Shown: positions 17,641 to 26,733, counted from the stretch's first letter. The stretch is DNA of 64,000 nucleotides from JANQIO01 sp043585095 (GCA_043585095.1 CP121321.1:2108001-2172000); one strand, 5' to 3'. A program made the numbers and translations. Notes: generated by a model from the letters alone, not told the origin.

Positions 17641-17848
17641 GGTCTTAATCCGTATTTAAATATGGGAACAAATGCCGTTTTAGCCCCGCAAGCCTTGCGG
17701 TTGCTGAGTTTGATCTGGCCTAATTACCGGGCACGGTGTAGACGGCAGTCAGCACTCTAACAAAAATCTGTATCGTCGCGCACAGATGTAGACACCGACG
17801 CTGAACGTCGGATTCGAATCAGGGACAGTAATCTGGAGGTCAGACCCA
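17641..17848. promoter_or_regulatory. Divergent control region with dyad and two 5'-leader hairpins
   Basis: Between the amidohydrolase and the TonB receptor. An exact 15-base dyad CCGCAAGCCTTGCGG lies at 17686-17700 and could be an operator. Closer to the receptor are two small hairpins: ATCTGT/ACAGAT (17766-17771 with 17782-17787) and CCGACG/CGTCGG (17795-17800 with 17806-17811, loop CTGAA). TCTGGAGGTC precedes the receptor start. No known riboswitch fits. Confidence 0.45.
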
Positions 17849-20071
17849 ATGAGCACCCGTTTTTCGGCCAAGACGGCCATGGCGCTGGCAGTTGCCGCAA
17901 CGCTAACAAGCACCACGCAACTGGCGCAAGCACAGCTTGAAGAAGTTATCGTAACCGCGCAAAAGCGCGAACAGAATGTGATCGACGTTCCTATTTCGAT
18001 CTCTACCATGGAAGGCGAACGTTTCACGGCGCTGTTCGAAGGCGGTGCCGACATTCGCGGACTGTCCACCCGGGTTCCGGGCCTTTACATTGAATCATCC
18101 AACGGCCGTGTAGCACCACGATTCTACCTCCGTGGTCTTGGCAACACAGACTTTGACCTGGCGGCATCCCAGCCGGTCAACGTGGTCATGGACGACGTGA
18201 TTAAGGAAAACATTGTTCTGAAGAGCTTCCCATTGTTTGACGTGGAGCGCGTGGAAGTACTGCGCGGCCCGCAGGGTTCGCTGTTCGGACGTAACACCAC
18301 CGCGGGTATCGTGAAGTTCGATTCCTACAAACCTACTGAGGAATTCACCGGTCGCGCCAAGCTGGACGTCGGCGACCTGGGCACGCTGAACTTTGAAGGT
18401 GCTGTAGGCGGAGAAATTACCGACGGTCTGCAAGGCCGTATTGCGGTACTGAGCATGAATCGTGATGCCTGGGTCGACAACGGCTTTACTGGCGAAAGCG
18501 ATGCGCTGGGTGAGATTGAGGAAAGTGCGGTTAAAGGCTTTCTGGCCTGGCAGCCTACCGACAAGCTGGACTTCCTGTTTGGTGCGCATTACCGCGATCT
18601 AAGCGGCAGCAGCGCCAGCCTTTTCCGCGCAAACGTGCTGACCAAAGGCGACAACGATTTTAACGAAAACTATGACCGTGACACCGTCTTCTTCGATGGC
18701 GGCAACGGCAACCCGCAGGAGTACGAGAACGCTGGCGTGAACGTCAAGTTCAACTACGACCTGGGTGCTGTAACGCTGACGTCGATCACGGCGTACGAAG
18801 ATGCCAGCGGCCTGAGTCGAGGCGATATCGACGGTGGTTTTGGCGGAGCTTTTGACAACATCCTTCCTTTCGGACCGGGTTTCATCCCCTTCCCCTCTGA
18901 CACGCAGGATGATGCAGACGTTCAGCAGTTCACACAGGAATTCCGCCTGACCAGCAACAACGCGGACCGACTGTTCTGGCAAGTGGGTGCGTTCTACTTT
19001 GACTCGGAGCTGGACGTGACTACCGCACCGGGCTTTGTCGCTCCCACCACGGTAACCCACACCAACGAAAACTGGGCGGTGTTCGGTCAGCTAGAGTACG
19101 ACCTCACCGAGAAGTGGCTGCTGACCGTAGGCGGTCGCTACACCGACGATGACAAGCAACTGACGGCGCCGCTGGGCTCCACAGTGTTTGTTCCTATCGA
19201 TGTTCAGGTAGACGACCAGGAGTGGTCCGGCAACGTTAGCCTGGCCTACCGTATCGATAACGACACCACCGTATGGGGCAAGATTGCACGCGGCTTCCGG
19301 GGCCCTTCCATCCAGGGTCGTGACATCGGGTTCTTCGGCGCGCCTTCGGTGGCCGATTCCGAAACCAGCGTCAGCTACGAGCTGGGCTTCAAGGCTAACC
19401 TGTGGCAGAACAAGGCCCGCATTAACGCTGCCCTGTTCTATTACGAGGTGCAAGACCAGCAGTTCACGGCGGCCGGCGGTCAGGAGGGCAACAGCATTCG
19501 CCTGATCAATGCTGACGAAGGCACCGGTGCTGGATTTGAGGTCGACTTTGAGTTCGCACCTAATGAGTACTGGAACTTCACGGCGGGCTATGCCTATGTG
19601 GATACAGAGATCAATGACTCCGGCCTGGAGACATCTATCTGTGGCTTTGATATCTGCACCATCAAAGATTCGACTCGCACCGTAACGGGCCCCGATGGCA
19701 ATCCGCTTACGCTGGCCAACATCGATGGCAACCCCTTCCCCAACGCGCCGGATTCAACGTTCAACTTCACGGCAAGTTTCCGCTACCCCATGGGCAGCGG
19801 CGAAGTGTTTGCCTTCACCGACTGGGCCTATCAGGGCGATACCAACCTCAACCTGTTCGAATCCCTGGAGTACCGCACGGACGGTCAGTTTGAAGGCGGC
19901 GTACGCGCTGGATACCGCGCTAGCTCAGGCAACTACGACTGGGAAATCGCGGCGTTTTGCCGGAACATTACCGACGAAGAAAACATGCAAGGGGGTATTA
20001 ACTTCAACAACCTCACTGCATTCGATAACGAGCCAAGAGTATTTGGCGCCAGCGCGAGCGTTTCTTTCTAA
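17849..20071 (+). CDS. TonB-dependent outer-membrane receptor (probable nucleoside/purine uptake)
   Basis: 740 residues. Signal peptide ending AQAQ, TonB box LEEVIVTAQKR immediately after, plug domain with VERVEVLRGPQGSLFGRNTTAG near residue 135, then a 22-strand barrel ending in aromatic ASASVSF. Transport energy would come from TonB-ExbBD. The substrate is inferred only from neighbours: a deaminase-like enzyme upstream and a transporter, NUP protein and ribokinase downstream. A strong terminator follows, so it is expressed at least partly apart from the downstream genes. Confidence 0.92.
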   Translation: MSTRFSAKTAMALAVAATLTSTTQLAQAQLEEVIVTAQKREQNVIDVPISISTMEGERFTALFEGGADIRGLSTRVPGLYIESSNGRVAPRFYLRGLGNTDFDLAASQPVNVVMDDVIKENIVLKSFPLFDVERVEVLRGPQGSLFGRNTTAGIVKFDSYKPTEEFTGRAKLDVGDLGTLNFEGAVGGEITDGLQGRIAVLSMNRDAWVDNGFTGESDALGEIEESAVKGFLAWQPTDKLDFLFGAHYRDLSGSSASLFRANVLTKGDNDFNENYDRDTVFFDGGNGNPQEYENAGVNVKFNYDLGAVTLTSITAYEDASGLSRGDIDGGFGGAFDNILPFGPGFIPFPSDTQDDADVQQFTQEFRLTSNNADRLFWQVGAFYFDSELDVTTAPGFVAPTTVTHTNENWAVFGQLEYDLTEKWLLTVGGRYTDDDKQLTAPLGSTVFVPIDVQVDDQEWSGNVSLAYRIDNDTTVWGKIARGFRGPSIQGRDIGFFGAPSVADSETSVSYELGFKANLWQNKARINAALFYYEVQDQQFTAAGGQEGNSIRLINADEGTGAGFEVDFEFAPNEYWNFTAGYAYVDTEINDSGLETSICGFDICTIKDSTRTVTGPDGNPLTLANIDGNPFPNAPDSTFNFTASFRYPMGSGEVFAFTDWAYQGDTNLNLFESLEYRTDGQFEGGVRAGYRASSGNYDWEIAAFCRNITDEENMQGGINFNNLTAFDNEPRVFGASASVSF

Positions 20072-20129
20072 AGAATGGCGTAACGCTTTATCCCACAGAG
20101 GTGCCGTTCTACACTTAGGCACCGCGAGG

Positions 20130-20158
20130 AACCCCGACCTTGTGTCGGGGTTTTTTTT
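20130..20158 (+). terminator. Rho-independent terminator after the TonB receptor
   Basis: AACCCCGAC and GTCGGGGTT pair over nine bases (20130-20138 with 20144-20152) around loop CTTGT, followed by T at 20151-20158. It separates the receptor from the transporter gene starting at 20189. Confidence 0.9.
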
Positions 20159-20188
20159 GATCTCTAAAAATAACAAAAGGACGATCGC

Positions 20189-21187
20189 ATGCTGATTGTT
20201 GAATCCTACCCTCTCGCTGTCGCTATGTGCGTCGTTACTATGTTGTGCTGGGGCTCCTGGGGCAATACCCAAAAGCTGGCCAGCTCTGAGTGGCAATTCC
20301 AGCTGTTCTATTGGGACTACAGCCTTGGCGTGCTGCTGCTGACGGTACTGTTCGCCTTCACGCTGGGGTCAATGGGGGAAGGCGGCCGCAGCTTTATACC
20401 CGATATCAGCCAGGCCAGCCCCGAAGCCATTCGCGCAGCCCTGATCGGTGGCGCCGTCTTCAACTTCGCCAATATCCTGCTGGTGGTCGCCATCGACATG
20501 GCGGGTATGGCCGTCGCCTTCCCGCTGGCCATAGGCCTGGCGCTAGTGATCGGCGTGGTGGATAACTATGTGGCCTCCCCGGTGGGTGATGCCACTCTGC
20601 TCTTTACCGGTGTTGGGCTGGTCGTGCTGGCCATCGTGCTGGACGCCGTTATCTACAAACGCCTACCCGATGATGGCAACAAGTCCATGGGTAAAGGCCT
20701 CGCCATTACCATTGTCTGTGGCGTGGCGATGGGCCAGTTTTACGGCTTTGTTGCACAGTCGATGTCACCCGAGTTTGCCAATCCTGAGGCGGGCCTGATG
20801 TCACCCTATAGTGCGGGCGTCGTGTTCGCCGTAGGCCTGCTGTTATCGAACCTGGTGTTTCTGATACCTCTGATGTACAAGCCGGTCTCCGGCGAGGTGG
20901 CACCGATGCGGGAATACTTCAGCAAGGGTTCACCGAAGTTGCACGCGGTCGGCATACTGGGTGGAGCCATCTGGGCGACTGGCTTCAGTTTCAATATCAT
21001 CGCCGCGGGCTCTGCGGGCTACGCGATATCCTACGGCCTGGGCCAGGGTGCAACGATGGTCGCGGCCATGTGGGGCGTTTTTATCTGGAAGGAATTTAAA
21101 TCGGCACCAGCGGGCACCAACCGCTATATCAACGCCATGTTTGTGCTGTTCTTTGTGGGTCTTGGACTTATTATTTACTCGCGGTAA
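20189..21187 (+). CDS. DMT-superfamily transporter, ureide-permease / GRP sugar-transporter type
   Basis: 332 residues with about ten hydrophobic segments. The N-terminus (MLIVESYPLAVAMCVVTMLCWGSW, read here in part) and the motif FYWDYSLGVLL followed by AFTLGSMG resemble plant ureide permeases and the bacterial GRP/RhaT-like carriers. It would move a ribose, nucleoside or base across the inner membrane. It begins the likely three-gene unit with the NUP lipoprotein (59-base gap) and ribokinase, which favours ribose or nucleoside as substrate. AAAAGGACG is the ribosome site. Confidence 0.78.
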   Translation: MLIVESYPLAVAMCVVTMLCWGSWGNTQKLASSEWQFQLFYWDYSLGVLLLTVLFAFTLGSMGEGGRSFIPDISQASPEAIRAALIGGAVFNFANILLVVAIDMAGMAVAFPLAIGLALVIGVVDNYVASPVGDATLLFTGVGLVVLAIVLDAVIYKRLPDDGNKSMGKGLAITIVCGVAMGQFYGFVAQSMSPEFANPEAGLMSPYSAGVVFAVGLLLSNLVFLIPLMYKPVSGEVAPMREYFSKGSPKLHAVGILGGAIWATGFSFNIIAAGSAGYAISYGLGQGATMVAAMWGVFIWKEFKSAPAGTNRYINAMFVLFFVGLGLIIYSR

Positions 21188-21245
21188 GCGCTGTTCTGCG
21201 CCCGCCTGCGACATCACTATTTAGCTTTTCTGTAAGGGGTACTTC

Positions 21246-22388
21246 ATGACGCGTTCTACTTTGGCTTTGCTGGTGCTGATTCTGAGTGGCGGGCTAGCAG
21301 CCTGCTCCGCCGAGCGCGAGGGCCCCTCAACACCGAAGATCAGTGGCGAAGTGCCCGCCTCAACACCCGGCTCTAAGCCCAAGATACCCAGCATGACCAA
21401 AGCGCTGCCGATTAAGGTGGTAGTGGTTACCATGTTCGAGAGCGGCGAAGACACCGGCGACGATGCGGGTGAATTTCAGCGCTGGAACGAGCGTCGCAAG
21501 CTCGATACCGTGTATCCCGCCCCGCACATGCATCACGATATCCACGTCAATAAAGACAGCGGCGTAATGGGCATCGTCACTGGCATGGGCACCGCCAATG
21601 CCGCAGCATCGATAATGGCACTGGGATTAGACCCTCGCTTTGACCTCACCAGGGCTTACTGGCTGGTGGCCGGCATTTCCGGCTTTGATCCCAACGATGC
21701 CTCGTTGGGCTCGGTCGCGTGGGCAGACTATCTGGTCGACGGCGACCTCGCTCATGAAATCGACGCGCGTGAAATTCCGGAAGACTGGGATCACGGCTAC
21801 TTCCCCTTGTTCAGCCAGGGCATGGATGACCAATCCAGAACGGACTACAGCCTCGGCGAAGTCTTCCAGCTCAATCCGGCGCTGGTGGACTGGGCGTTCG
21901 CCATGACCAAAGACATGCCCCTACCGGACCACCCCTCGTTGGCGGCAACTCGCGAGCTGTACGTTGACCACGAGGTGGCGCAGCGTAAACCCTTCGTGCT
22001 GCGCGGTGACCAACTGGCTGCCATGACGTTTTGGCACGGCACGTTAATGAATGACTGGGCCAACGACTGGGTAGATTACTGGACAGATGGCGCAGGCGAA
22101 TTCGTCAGCTCGGCGATGGAAGATACCGGCACCTATCAGTCGCTGGACTACCTGCACCGTGCGGGCAAGGTCAATCGGGATCGGTTGCTGGTGTTGCGCA
22201 CGGCGAGCAATTTCACAATGCCCCCGCCGGGCAAATCCGCCGCCGACTATCTTCGCGAAGAACAACACGACAGCTACGCGGGACTGGATGCGGCCCTGGA
22301 AAACGCCTATCAGGTGGGCAACGTGGTAGTGAGCGCGATTCTCGCAGACTGGGACAGGCTCAGCGAGACAACACCCGGCAGCGAATAA
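21246..22388 (+). CDS. NUP family (purine nucleoside permease-like) lipoprotein, likely nucleoside-cleaving
   Basis: 380 residues. The signal ends in a clear lipobox, GGLAAC, so the protein should be membrane-anchored and face the periplasm. The rest follows the NUP family: KVVVVTMFESGED, GIVTGMGTANAAASIMALGLDP, WLVAGISGFDP, YLVDGDLAHEIDARE, and RTASNFTMPPPG. There are no transmembrane helices after the signal, so it cannot be a permease itself; the VTGMGTANAA and VAGISG segments resemble nucleoside phosphorylase folds. Periplasmic hydrolysis or phosphorolysis of purine nucleosides is an inference, supported by the adjacent ribokinase gene. Confidence 0.82.
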   Translation: MTRSTLALLVLILSGGLAACSAEREGPSTPKISGEVPASTPGSKPKIPSMTKALPIKVVVVTMFESGEDTGDDAGEFQRWNERRKLDTVYPAPHMHHDIHVNKDSGVMGIVTGMGTANAAASIMALGLDPRFDLTRAYWLVAGISGFDPNDASLGSVAWADYLVDGDLAHEIDAREIPEDWDHGYFPLFSQGMDDQSRTDYSLGEVFQLNPALVDWAFAMTKDMPLPDHPSLAATRELYVDHEVAQRKPFVLRGDQLAAMTFWHGTLMNDWANDWVDYWTDGAGEFVSSAMEDTGTYQSLDYLHRAGKVNRDRLLVLRTASNFTMPPPGKSAADYLREEQHDSYAGLDAALENAYQVGNVVVSAILADWDRLSETTPGSE

Positions 22389-22428
22389 TTACAGTGGCCG
22401 AGCGTTAGGCCATAAGGGAGAAAATAAT

Positions 22429-23337
22429 ATGGAAATTGCTGTCATTGGCTCCAGCATGGTGGACCTGATTGCTTACACCGATGTCGTCCCCAGGGCAGGC
22501 GAAACCCTGGAGGCAAATGACTTCCAGATGGGCTGCGGTGGCAAGGGCGCCAATCAGGCTGTTGCAGCAGCGCAACTGGGCTCTGATGTGATGATGATGG
22601 CCCGGGTGGGCGACGACGCCTTCGCCGACAATACGCTGGCCAATTTCGCCGCATTCAAGGTGAACACGGACCACGTCGAAAAAGTGCCTGGAGTATCCAG
22701 CGGCGTTGCCCCTATCTGGGTGGACGCCGACTCGCAGAACCGCATTCTGATTATCCCCGGTGCCAATAAACATTTGCTGCCCGCAGATATCGACAAGGCT
22801 GCAGACCGCCTGTCGGCCTGCAGCATGATTATCCTGCAGCTCGAGATACCGCTAGAGACGGTTTATCACGCCATCGATTTCGGCAAGGCCAACGGCGTGC
22901 CAGTCATACTCAACCCCGCCCCCGCCACGCCGGCACTCAACCTCGAATACGCCTGCAAGTGCGACTTCTTTGTACCCAACGAGACCGAGTTAGAAATTTT
23001 GACTGGCATGCCCGTCGCCAGTAAGGAGCAGATACATGCAGCTACGTCGTCTCTATTGGATCGGGGTCTTAAAAACCTGATCGTGACGCTAGGTGAGAAA
23101 GGCGCTTTGTGGATGCATGACGGCGAAGCAGAGCACTTCGCCGCGCCGACCGTCACCGCCATCGATACCACGGGCGCAGGTGACGCCTTTATAGGCTGCT
23201 TCGCGCATTACACGGCGCTGGGGAACAAGCCTGACGAGGCGATTCGCCATGCAATTCGTTATGCGTCACAGAGTGTCACCGCAAAGGGTACACAGACCTC
23301 GTATCTGTCAGCGGAAGACTTCTCGACACTGTCTTGA
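22429..23337 (+). CDS. rbsK: Ribokinase
   Basis: 302-residue PfkB-family sugar kinase that phosphorylates ribose to ribose 5-phosphate. The ribokinase substrate loop GCGGKGANQAVAAAQLG lies near residue 35, NPAPATP near residue 163, FVPNETELEILTG near residue 180 and the catalytic DTTGAGDAFIG near residue 245. Its place directly after the transporter and NUP genes indicates that ribose released from nucleosides is the substrate. GGGAGAAAATAATATG gives a good ribosome site. Confidence 0.93.
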   Translation: MEIAVIGSSMVDLIAYTDVVPRAGETLEANDFQMGCGGKGANQAVAAAQLGSDVMMMARVGDDAFADNTLANFAAFKVNTDHVEKVPGVSSGVAPIWVDADSQNRILIIPGANKHLLPADIDKAADRLSACSMIILQLEIPLETVYHAIDFGKANGVPVILNPAPATPALNLEYACKCDFFVPNETELEILTGMPVASKEQIHAATSSLLDRGLKNLIVTLGEKGALWMHDGEAEHFAAPTVTAIDTTGAGDAFIGCFAHYTALGNKPDEAIRHAIRYASQSVTAKGTQTSYLSAEDFSTLS

Positions 23338-23388
23338 GCGCGCGCGAGGAGATCGCAAGGATAGCGCTGATAGAGCCTGGTTGACCGT

Positions 23389-23796
23389 CTAGTTGGCGAC
23401 GGCGCCCAGCGCGATGTCGTACACGCCTGCACGGCGCGAGGCATCCATTACCTGCACCAGGGTGTTGTTCATTGAATCCTTGTGCGCCTGTATCACCACT
23501 GAGCCCTCAGGATTTTCGGCTTTGGCACGCTCAATGATGGAACGCACCGAGCGCACGTCGACCTGGCGTCGGTCTATCCAGATCTTATCCTGCGCATCGA
23601 TAGTGACAAGAATACTGGCCTTTTCCTCGACCACGGCGGTCGCTGCCTCAGGCTTATCGACGTCAATACCGGACTCTTTGATAAATGTCGCCGTCACAAT
23701 GAAGAAAATCAGCATAATAAACACCACATCCAGCATCGGCGTGATGTCCACGTTCGCTTCTTCCGGTTCCTGTTCGAGTCCGAGAAAGTGCCGCAT
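23389..23796 (-). CDS. exbD: Biopolymer transport protein ExbD/TolR family
   Basis: 135 residues with one N-terminal membrane helix carrying the proton-channel Asp in ITPMLDVVFIMLIFFIVTATF (residues about 18-38), followed by a periplasmic domain. Together with ExbB it powers TonB. No exbB, tonB or second exbD lies in this window, so it is an orphan here, lying between ribokinase and an M48 gene. AGAGGATTATC before the ATG is the ribosome site. Confidence 0.92.
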   Translation of the reverse strand: MRHFLGLEQEPEEANVDITPMLDVVFIMLIFFIVTATFIKESGIDVDKPEAATAVVEEKASILVTIDAQDKIWIDRRQVDVRSVRSIIERAKAENPEGSVVIQAHKDSMNNTLVQVMDASRRAGVYDIALGAVAN

Positions 23797-23996
23797 GATA
23801 ATCCTCTGAAGACAGCCTTTTTAGGCTTTCACAGTGTAGGCACAACCGTGCAGGTGACACCAGCAGCGAAAGACGTGTACTTGATATGCCTCAAACCCGG
23901 AAATTTTGCTGGGGAACCTTGCGGTTCGGTCGCTGACAAAGCTATAAAGCAGCTTGCAATGTGTCCGGCCCAGATCTAGTAGCGATGGAGCATCCG

Positions 23997-24884
23997 ATGG
24001 CGCCCAGCCTTTTTACGTTCTCCCCAATGAAACAAAGCTTCCCCAAAGCCCTGACGGTAATTCTCACGGCGATGATCACCGCGCTGACTTTGGCTGGCTG
24101 CGCCACCAGCCCAACCGGGCGCAGTCAGCTGCTGTTGATTTCACCGCAGTCCGCTATTGTCGAATCACGCAAAGCCTATGTCACCACTGTCAGGCAGCTC
24201 GACGCTGAAAACAAACTGCTGGACGATCCGCTGCTCGCCGATCGCGTGCAGGTCATCACGGGACGCCTGGTTGCCGTAGCGGTAGAACAGTTCCCGCGCA
24301 CTCGAGACTGGGACTGGAGTGTCGCGCTTATTGACGGTCCTGACACCGTCAACGCGTGGTGTATGGCCGGTGGCCGCATGGCCGTCTATTCAGGCCTGTT
24401 TGAAAAACTGAAGCTGACCGATGACGAGTTTGCCCAGATTATGGGTCATGAGATTTCTCACGCCCTCGCCAACCATACCGCTGAACGCATGTCTGTGGCG
24501 ATGGCCAGTAGCATTGGCGTGGTCGCCGCCGGAGTAGCCGCGGACAACAATCAGGCGGCCCTGGCCGGCGCCGCTCTGGCCGCACAGCTAGCCATCCAGC
24601 TACCCAATAGCCGAGGCTCAGAATCTGAGGCCGACGAAATAGGCATCGAGCTGGCCGCCAAGGCGGGTTACAACCCCAGTGCGGCAGTATCCCTGTGGGA
24701 AAAAATGGAATCGGTTTCCGGCGCAGGGCCCGCAGAGTTCTTGAGCACCCACCCGGCGCCAGGCAACCGTCGCGCCAAGCTCGCCAGCATGGTTCCCGAG
24801 ATGCGCGCTATCCAGCGCCAGGGCTTTGGTAGGCCTTACCCGGTGACAATCCTGCGCGAGGGTGATGCTGGCGCACTGCAGTAA
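23997..24884 (+). CDS. M48 family metalloprotease, lipoprotein (LoiP/YcaL-like)
   Basis: About 295 residues. The signal peptide ends in lipobox LAGC, so the enzyme is lipid-anchored. The zinc motif HEISHALANHTAERMS is near residue 155 and the third ligand region ESEADEIGIELAAKAGYNP near residue 212; LSTHPAPGNRRAKL is the usual C-terminal signature. It is a probable envelope quality-control protease. The start is uncertain: ATG at 23997 has GGAG six bases upstream, while ATG at 24027 gives a more typical signal peptide (MKQSFPKAL) but no ribosome site. Confidence 0.9.
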   Translation: MAPSLFTFSPMKQSFPKALTVILTAMITALTLAGCATSPTGRSQLLLISPQSAIVESRKAYVTTVRQLDAENKLLDDPLLADRVQVITGRLVAVAVEQFPRTRDWDWSVALIDGPDTVNAWCMAGGRMAVYSGLFEKLKLTDDEFAQIMGHEISHALANHTAERMSVAMASSIGVVAAGVAADNNQAALAGAALAAQLAIQLPNSRGSESEADEIGIELAAKAGYNPSAAVSLWEKMESVSGAGPAEFLSTHPAPGNRRAKLASMVPEMRAIQRQGFGRPYPVTILREGDAGALQ

Positions 24885-25073
24885 TGCCCTGCGGACGCGG
24901 CGTATAACGGTACTAAAATCGTTGAACTGCTCGCCTTCGCAGCCTCGTCGGAACCACGGAACGGCGTCGCAGTTAGCCTTCTCCAATTTGCAACGGCCCG
25001 TTAAACACGTATAGTGCGCGGCCAGAGAGTTCAGTGCGCTATTCAGCCCTGCTCCACATCCGCGAGACACCAC

Positions 25074-26375
25074 ATGACAACATTTGCAGAGCTCGGTCTG
25101 TCCGAGGCTCTACTGCGTGCCATTGATACGCAGGGGTACGACACACCTTCACCCATTCAGGATAAAGCCATTCCACCCGTGTTAAACGGTGAAGACGTGA
25201 TGGCCGCTGCCCAGACCGGAACCGGCAAAACCGCCGCGTTTACGCTGCCGCTTTTACAGCGTCTTCAAGAGCAGCCTGCCGCAGGAAAAGGCATACGCGC
25301 CCTGGTCATTACGCCTACCCGCGAGCTCGCGGCACAGGTTGAAGACAGCGTTAGTACCTACGGTCAATTTGGCAAACTGCGCTCGCATGTGGTTTTCGGC
25401 GGAGTGAAGATCAACCCGCAAATCGCGGCTCTGCGGCGCGGCGTGGATATTCTTGTGGCAACACCGGGACGTCTGCTGGACCTGCACAGTCAAGGTGCGG
25501 TAGATCTTAAAAATCTCGAAGTACTGATTCTGGACGAAGCCGACCGCATGCTGGATATGGGCTTTATCCACGATATTCGACGGATCGTGAAGCTGGTGCC
25601 GACAAAGCGCCAGACCCTGATGTTCTCGGCGACGTTCTCCAAGGATATTCGCGATCTGGCCCGGCAGTTTATGCACAACCCCGTAGAGGTCTCCGTGACC
25701 CCTGCCAACACGACTGCAGAAACGGTACAGCAGTGGGTTTACCCAGTCGATAAGGGCAAGAAGCCCGCCCTTTTGAGCCACCTGATAACAGAGAAAAAAT
25801 GGCATCAGGTATTGGTATTTACGCGCACCAAGCACGGTGCCAACCGTCTCACCCAGAAATTGGAAAAAGACGGCATTGTGGCCGCGGCCATTCACGGCAA
25901 CAAAAGCCAAGGTGCGCGCACCCGCGCGCTGGAAGGCTTCAAGAAAGGCAAGGTACAGGCGCTGATCGCCACTGACATCGCGGCACGCGGACTGGACATT
26001 GAGCAGCTGCCACAGGTGGTCAACTTTGACCTGCCGAACATCTCCGAAGACTATGTGCACCGCATAGGCAGAACCGGAAGGGCCGGCGCCACTGGGCTGG
26101 CCTATTCACTGGTCAGCGCCGATGAAGCCGATTATCTGTTCGGCATAGAAAAGCTGACCGGGCAAAAGCTGCAGCGCGAACAAATAGCGGGGTTTGAGCC
26201 TTCAGAACCCCTGCCGGAGCGCAGCTCGGGCAATAGCCAGCCACGGCGCCATAAGCCGCGTGGCAATTCACGCAACGGTTCTAACAGCAATTCAAACAAG
26301 AATGACGGTCGTCCATCGTCTCGCCGTCGTAGCCGACGGGGCGGCGGCCAGCGCAGCGAGTCCGGCAACCGCTAG
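25074..26375 (+). CDS. rhlE: DEAD-box ATP-dependent RNA helicase RhlE
   Basis: 433 residues. All helicase motifs are visible: Q motif YDTPSPIQDKAIP, AAQTGTGKTAAF, PTRELAAQ, TPGRLLDL, DEAD, SAT, VFTRTKHGA, ATDIAARGLDI and HRIGRTGRAG. The C-terminus after about residue 380 is a basic, Asn/Ser/Arg-rich tail ending in RRRSRRGGGQRSESGNR, as in RhlE. It remodels RNA during ribosome assembly and mRNA decay. The ATG at 25074 starts directly with the conserved TFAELGLSEALLRAI. Confidence 0.94.
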   Translation: MTTFAELGLSEALLRAIDTQGYDTPSPIQDKAIPPVLNGEDVMAAAQTGTGKTAAFTLPLLQRLQEQPAAGKGIRALVITPTRELAAQVEDSVSTYGQFGKLRSHVVFGGVKINPQIAALRRGVDILVATPGRLLDLHSQGAVDLKNLEVLILDEADRMLDMGFIHDIRRIVKLVPTKRQTLMFSATFSKDIRDLARQFMHNPVEVSVTPANTTAETVQQWVYPVDKGKKPALLSHLITEKKWHQVLVFTRTKHGANRLTQKLEKDGIVAAAIHGNKSQGARTRALEGFKKGKVQALIATDIAARGLDIEQLPQVVNFDLPNISEDYVHRIGRTGRAGATGLAYSLVSADEADYLFGIEKLTGQKLQREQIAGFEPSEPLPERSSGNSQPRRHKPRGNSRNGSNSNSNKNDGRPSSRRRSRRGGGQRSESGNR

Positions 26376-26733
26376 CGACGCCTTCGCGCAGCCTGGCCGG
26401 CGACTGAGTGCGTCGATGTGCTCAGTCGCTTGTCGATAACTGGGGAAGGCTGTTTTTGGCACGGTTCCTGCTCCTGTTCTTTTGACCCATTTTTGGGGTC
26501 ATTTCTACGCATATTGGTCGCGTTAGCGCGTATGCCTGCACTAACTGGCGTCTCGATGCACCGCGCTGGTGCGGTTTGAGTGCCCATCGGCATCAGAAAG
26601 GTTTTGACGCATAGCGGCGCAAACTCGCCCTATCGCGGATACGAGATTTTTTTTGAAGACAGAAGGCGTTGCTCACAGCAACTCGATTGAGACCTAAATA
26701 CGAGCAATTACCACACACTGAAGAGATTTGATC
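26376..26733. other. Intergenic region with several hairpins
   Basis: 358 bases without a convincing gene. Three hairpins follow the rhlE stop: GCGACTGAG/CTCAGTCGC (26400-26408 with 26421-26429), TGACCC/GGGTCA (26483-26488 with 26496-26501) and CGCG-TTAG-CGCG near 26520. A possible terminator stands at 26624-26654. The 73-codon frame on the minus strand has no recognisable content. Confidence 0.5.
26624..26654 (+). terminator. Possible rho-independent terminator
   Basis: CTCG (26624-26627) pairs with CGAG (26642-26645) and TATC (26631-26634) with GATA (26638-26641), leaving a CCC bulge, followed by eight T at 26647-26654. It is 250 bases from the rhlE stop, so it may end a long rhlE 3' UTR or a small RNA. 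Confidence 0.45.

Noticed and set aside
18095..18589. 164-codon minus-strand frame in the TonB receptor
   Set aside because: Antisense shadow, as are the other minus frames across the four receptors.
26372..26593. 73-codon frame on the minus strand after rhlE
   Set aside because: Composition is unlike a protein domain and it lies over strong hairpins; treated as non-coding.
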